45,189 bases of DNA from Actinomortierella ambigua (Eukaryota > Mortierellomycota > Mortierellomycetes > Mortierellales > Mortierellaceae). A program made the translations under genes and the position numbers. Position 1 is the stretch's first letter, and the number at the start of each line of letters is the position of its first letter. Shown one piece after another: positions 43,007-45,189 of the stretch. The notes under the pieces are model-generated. The model did no database searches and had not been told where the DNA came from. It saw only the letters and a list, made by a program, of their open reading frames with translations. The stretch is taken from the NCBI GenBank assembly GCA_016098155.1, contig JAAAJB010000274.1:1-45189 (forward strand), read 5' to 3'.

Positions 43007-44186
43007 ATGAATGCAACAGAATCATCTCGCAACATCCCTTCGATGCTGCGATCACCACCTCCGTCAGGCGAACAGTCTGACGTCTCTCATACGGCAGTCG
43101 GTTTTCTTGCTCGACAAGCAGCTTATGATCAAAGTGCCAACACAGCCGGTCAAAGTCAATGGCAATTGTTGGAGGAAGAAGGTGGCGATAAAGACGATGG
43201 AGAAGGCAGAAAAGACGAAGAGGAAGAGAAAGAAGATGATGATGATGAAGAAGAAGAAGAAGACGAAGACGACGACGGCTGGGACGATGGAGACGACGAA
43301 GAAGATGAGAGAGACCAGGTGGATGCTAATGATCCATCTCAGACTCCTGGAGGTCGCGACAACGATGTCCTTGGAGACACTGGCGGCATCGTCGATAACA
43401 CCGACGAGCTTTTCAACACCATCGACGATGATCTTGACACCGCTGCCTGGCCCACCACGCCGGGGCGACAACTCGAGACGGACGACGAAGTTGTTGGCGA
43501 CGAGAAAAGTGAACCTCCAATCTCACCACGAGTTTCCAACCAGCAGCGGCAGAAGCGACCTCTAGCATACGTGGCGCAAAGGGCAAACAAACGATCCAGA
43601 TACCCAGGAAGTCGCCAAGAACCAACATCACTACGCTCGAGCTCGCCAGAAGTGTATTGGCGGTCAGCTTTGTCTTCATACGAGCAGGCAGCTATCAAGA
43701 AGACTCCAGGTATGGCTTGACACTTTATTTTCTCGAATGACTAGCGCTTCTTTAGAGCGATTCTAACATTCCGGCTCCCTCCCCCCTCCCCCTCCCCCTT
43801 TTTTTTGGTGTTTTGTAGCGCTTCTGCAGATAGAGAAGAGGAAGTTGGAGCAGTCAGAGAGAAGGTTCGAGTACGAGCAAGCTAGGGACGCAGAGAGACT
43901 GAAGTTTGAGTGGAGAAAACTGGAGTTCGAAAAGGCCAAGGATGCAAGAAAGGCGACCACGGAGGCAAAGAAGCTGGGGCTTGAACGGAGAAAACTGGAG
44001 CATGAAAAGGCCAAGGAGGCAAGAGAGGCGACCACGGAGGCAAAGAAACTGGAGCTCGGACATAGAAGACTGGACTTGGAAGAGAGGCGACAGAACGCCA
44101 TACTCACCCAAGTCAGGTTGGAGAAAGGCCTTACGGCTGAGCAGATCAAAGCATTGTTCGGGGTCATACAGAGACCCGAAATATAG
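43007..44186 (+). CDS. Acidic coiled-coil protein of unknown function, two exons
   Basis: Exons 43007-43709 and 43819-44186 (356 residues). The phase-1 intron has a GTATGG donor and a T-rich GTTTTGTAG acceptor, and joins YEQAAIKKTP to ALLQIEKRKLEQSERR. I do not recognise a family. Seen: residues 60-105 are almost entirely Glu/Asp/Lys; a basic patch near 185-200 (QRQKRPLAYVAQRANKRSR) could be a nuclear localisation signal; exon 2 is one continuous Lys/Glu/Arg helix, probably a coiled coil. It contains two near-identical 25-residue repeats and a separate end RLEKGLTAEQIKALFGVIQ. An upstream ATG at 42979 is out of frame. A nuclear chromatin- or transposon-associated role would be a guess. The helicase relic just downstream hints that the locus may be repeat-associated. 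Confidence 0.65.
43920..44069 (+). repeat. Tandem duplication of a 75-nt coding unit
   Basis: Two adjacent units, 43920-43994 and 43995-44069, each begin CTGGAG and share long identical stretches such as GCGACCACGGAGGCAAAGAA. Both encode KLExEKAKxAR(K/E)ATTEAKKL. Confidence 0.88.
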
Positions 44187-44540
44187 GGTTTAGGTGCTGA
44201 ATAATGGTAAGACCCTCCGGCATAATTGGTCCCCAAAGTTGCCTTCTTCAAACACTTCCCTAAAACTTGAGGCCCCCACGGTTCGACAGGGCTGTGCTTC
44301 TGCTCTCATCAAGGGCCATCTTTTCTCAGACATCACCGAGGCGAGCACGCATATTGTGCAGCACACAGCATCCAATACTCCATTGGATGAGTATGCGCGT
44401 ATTTTCGTATTTTCGTTTGAAAGAAGTTGGTGCCTCGTCTCCCACAAGGAGCTCTCGCGCGACTCCAAAATCCTAATAATGAAGTGCTTTATCCTGACCC
44501 GGGACTTGACATGCAAGTAGTTGTACTCCTTGTTCTCTTT
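44187..44540. other. Interval without a supportable gene
   Basis: Lies between the coiled-coil gene and the helicase relic. Overlapping open frames on both strands run about 100-150 codons but have no motif beyond the relic itself. The sequence may be part of the same dead element. Confidence 0.4.
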
Positions 44541-44755
44541 CTTGTTGATAGTTATAGTGAAGGCGGGCTTGATAGGAAACTGAATCCTCTCGAACTGCAC
44601 GGGTGTGTTGAAATCATCGATGGTCTGCAGCCACATAGGTTGCAGAGTTGTTATTAGGCGGGTTGGAGGTAAAGCGAAGGCAGCCTGTATAACGCTGTCC
44701 CATCACAGAGACCAAGTGCAAGATCGATGTTGCGGATGTAGATGACCGGCCATCT
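44541..44755 (-). pseudogene. Decayed Pif1/Helitron-type helicase fragment
   Basis: On the minus strand, 44755-44680 encodes PVIYIRNIDLALGLCDGTAL, matching the PVMLLRNLDPxxGLCNGTRL motif of Pif1-like helicases. In another frame, 44636-44541 encodes TPVQFERIQFPIKPAFTITI followed by NK, matching the FxRRQFPVxPAFAMTINK motif. The spacing between the two is shorter than in intact helicases, a stop lies between them, and the SQGQT motif that should follow NK is missing. So I read a broken relic, probably from a Helitron. The functional part cannot be inferred. Confidence 0.6.
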
Positions 44756-45110
44756 CCTCTTTGGTCGCAGATGATGGGGAGGGAATCGCGAGGAGCGAAG
44801 CCTTTGAGCTTGCTCCGGGGAAATGGGCCAAATCTGTTGCTATCGAAGTGTCTTTTTCGTCATCAATGTGTTTCGTAGACTTTGACGGCCTCACCAGCAT
44901 TGAACATGAATTTTTAGTCAGGTATCTCGATTTACAACTTCCATTTGTAGAATAAAGTGGAAGATGAATCAGTCCCTTTGCATATCATCTCTCCTTTGCC
45001 TCTCTTTTCATCTTCACCAGCCCCTCTCCCCTCTCCCCACTCTCACACACACAATCAATATCTCACTTGCCCCACTGTTCTACATGGGCATTCAGTCAAT
45101 CTTCACTTAC
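44756..45110. other. Interval without a supportable gene
   Basis: AT-richer sequence with CT-rich patches (about 44990-45050). I see no gene, although upstream parts of the decayed helicase may be present in unrecognisable form. Confidence 0.4.
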
Positions 45111-45189
45111 CTCCACAAGAGGAAAGATGGGCCGTATAGCCCTCGAATGACCACAACCTTACCCAGTATCAGCGGTGTATACTGGGTCG
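45111..45189 (-). CDS. Possible 3' end of an exon of a further minus-strand gene, cut by the right edge
   Basis: A frame open to the window edge encodes TPLILGKVVVIRGLYGPSFL followed by LWR and ends at a strong AG/GTAAGT donor (45110-45105 on the minus strand). There is no family match, and the short length makes this only a suggestion. Confidence 0.22.

Noticed and set aside
44190..44520. 108-codon plus-strand frame opposite the helicase relic
   Set aside because: It is antisense to the Pif1-like motif region and has no motif of its own.
1..45189. CRISPR arrays, rRNA, tRNA genes and biosynthetic gene clusters
   Set aside because: The direct repeats are microsatellites without spacers. B-box-like GTTCGA strings lack a cloverleaf context. 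No backbone biosynthetic enzyme accompanies the transporter.

Overview
The window looks like a piece of a nuclear genome from an early-diverging filamentous fungus. I favour the Mortierellomycota or nearby Mucoromycota, by inference only. The reasons are short GT-AG introns (mostly 90-190 nt), CT-rich leaders, dense CAG/CAA, TCA/TCG and GAC/GAT tracts that encode poly-Q, poly-S and poly-D inside otherwise conserved eukaryotic proteins, and a gene set that includes shugoshin, TRAP-alpha, a PKA catalytic subunit, a homeodomain protein, an arrestin-domain protein and an ABCC transporter. All gene models below were spliced by eye from reading frames, splice sites and protein-family motifs. No RNA evidence or database search was available.

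Layout, left to right. (1) 71-1278 (+): the last exon of an Angel/CCR4-like EEP nuclease, cut by the left edge. (2) 1399-3899 (+): a three-exon shugoshin. (3) 4128-5400 (-): three-exon TRAP-alpha, convergent with shugoshin. (4) 5401-6615: leader/promoter region between divergent genes. (5) 6616-11310 (+): a 1564-residue RING plus TRAF-type zinc finger protein whose RING is interrupted by about 140 residues. (6) 11774-35586 (-): a run of four minus-strand regulatory genes, in chromosomal order a homeodomain factor (11774-17209), a PKA catalytic subunit (18995-22413), an RA-PH adaptor of the MRL/RIAM-lamellipodin type (24735-32134) and an arrestin-domain protein (32702-35586). Long non-coding leaders separate the first three. 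(7) 37192-42771 (+): an ABCC/MRP transporter. (8) 43007-44186 (+): an acidic coiled-coil protein with a recent 75-nt tandem duplication. (9) 44187-45189: a decayed Pif1/Helitron-type helicase fragment, and possibly the edge of another minus-strand exon.

How the genes may work together is inference. The minus-strand block is rich in signalling: cAMP/PKA, Ras/Rap-type association with phosphoinositide binding, arrestin trafficking and a transcription factor. The homeodomain protein carries five RRxS (PKA-type) sites, and six RxxS/TxP or near-RxxSxP (14-3-3-type) sites in its C-terminal two thirds, and it lies directly downstream of the PKA gene. The most unusual items are the fungal RA-PH adaptor, whose first micro-exon encodes a helix resembling the RIAM talin-binding site; the PKA with a ~680-residue N-terminal extension and a poly-Asp insert in its C-tail; and the interrupted RING finger.
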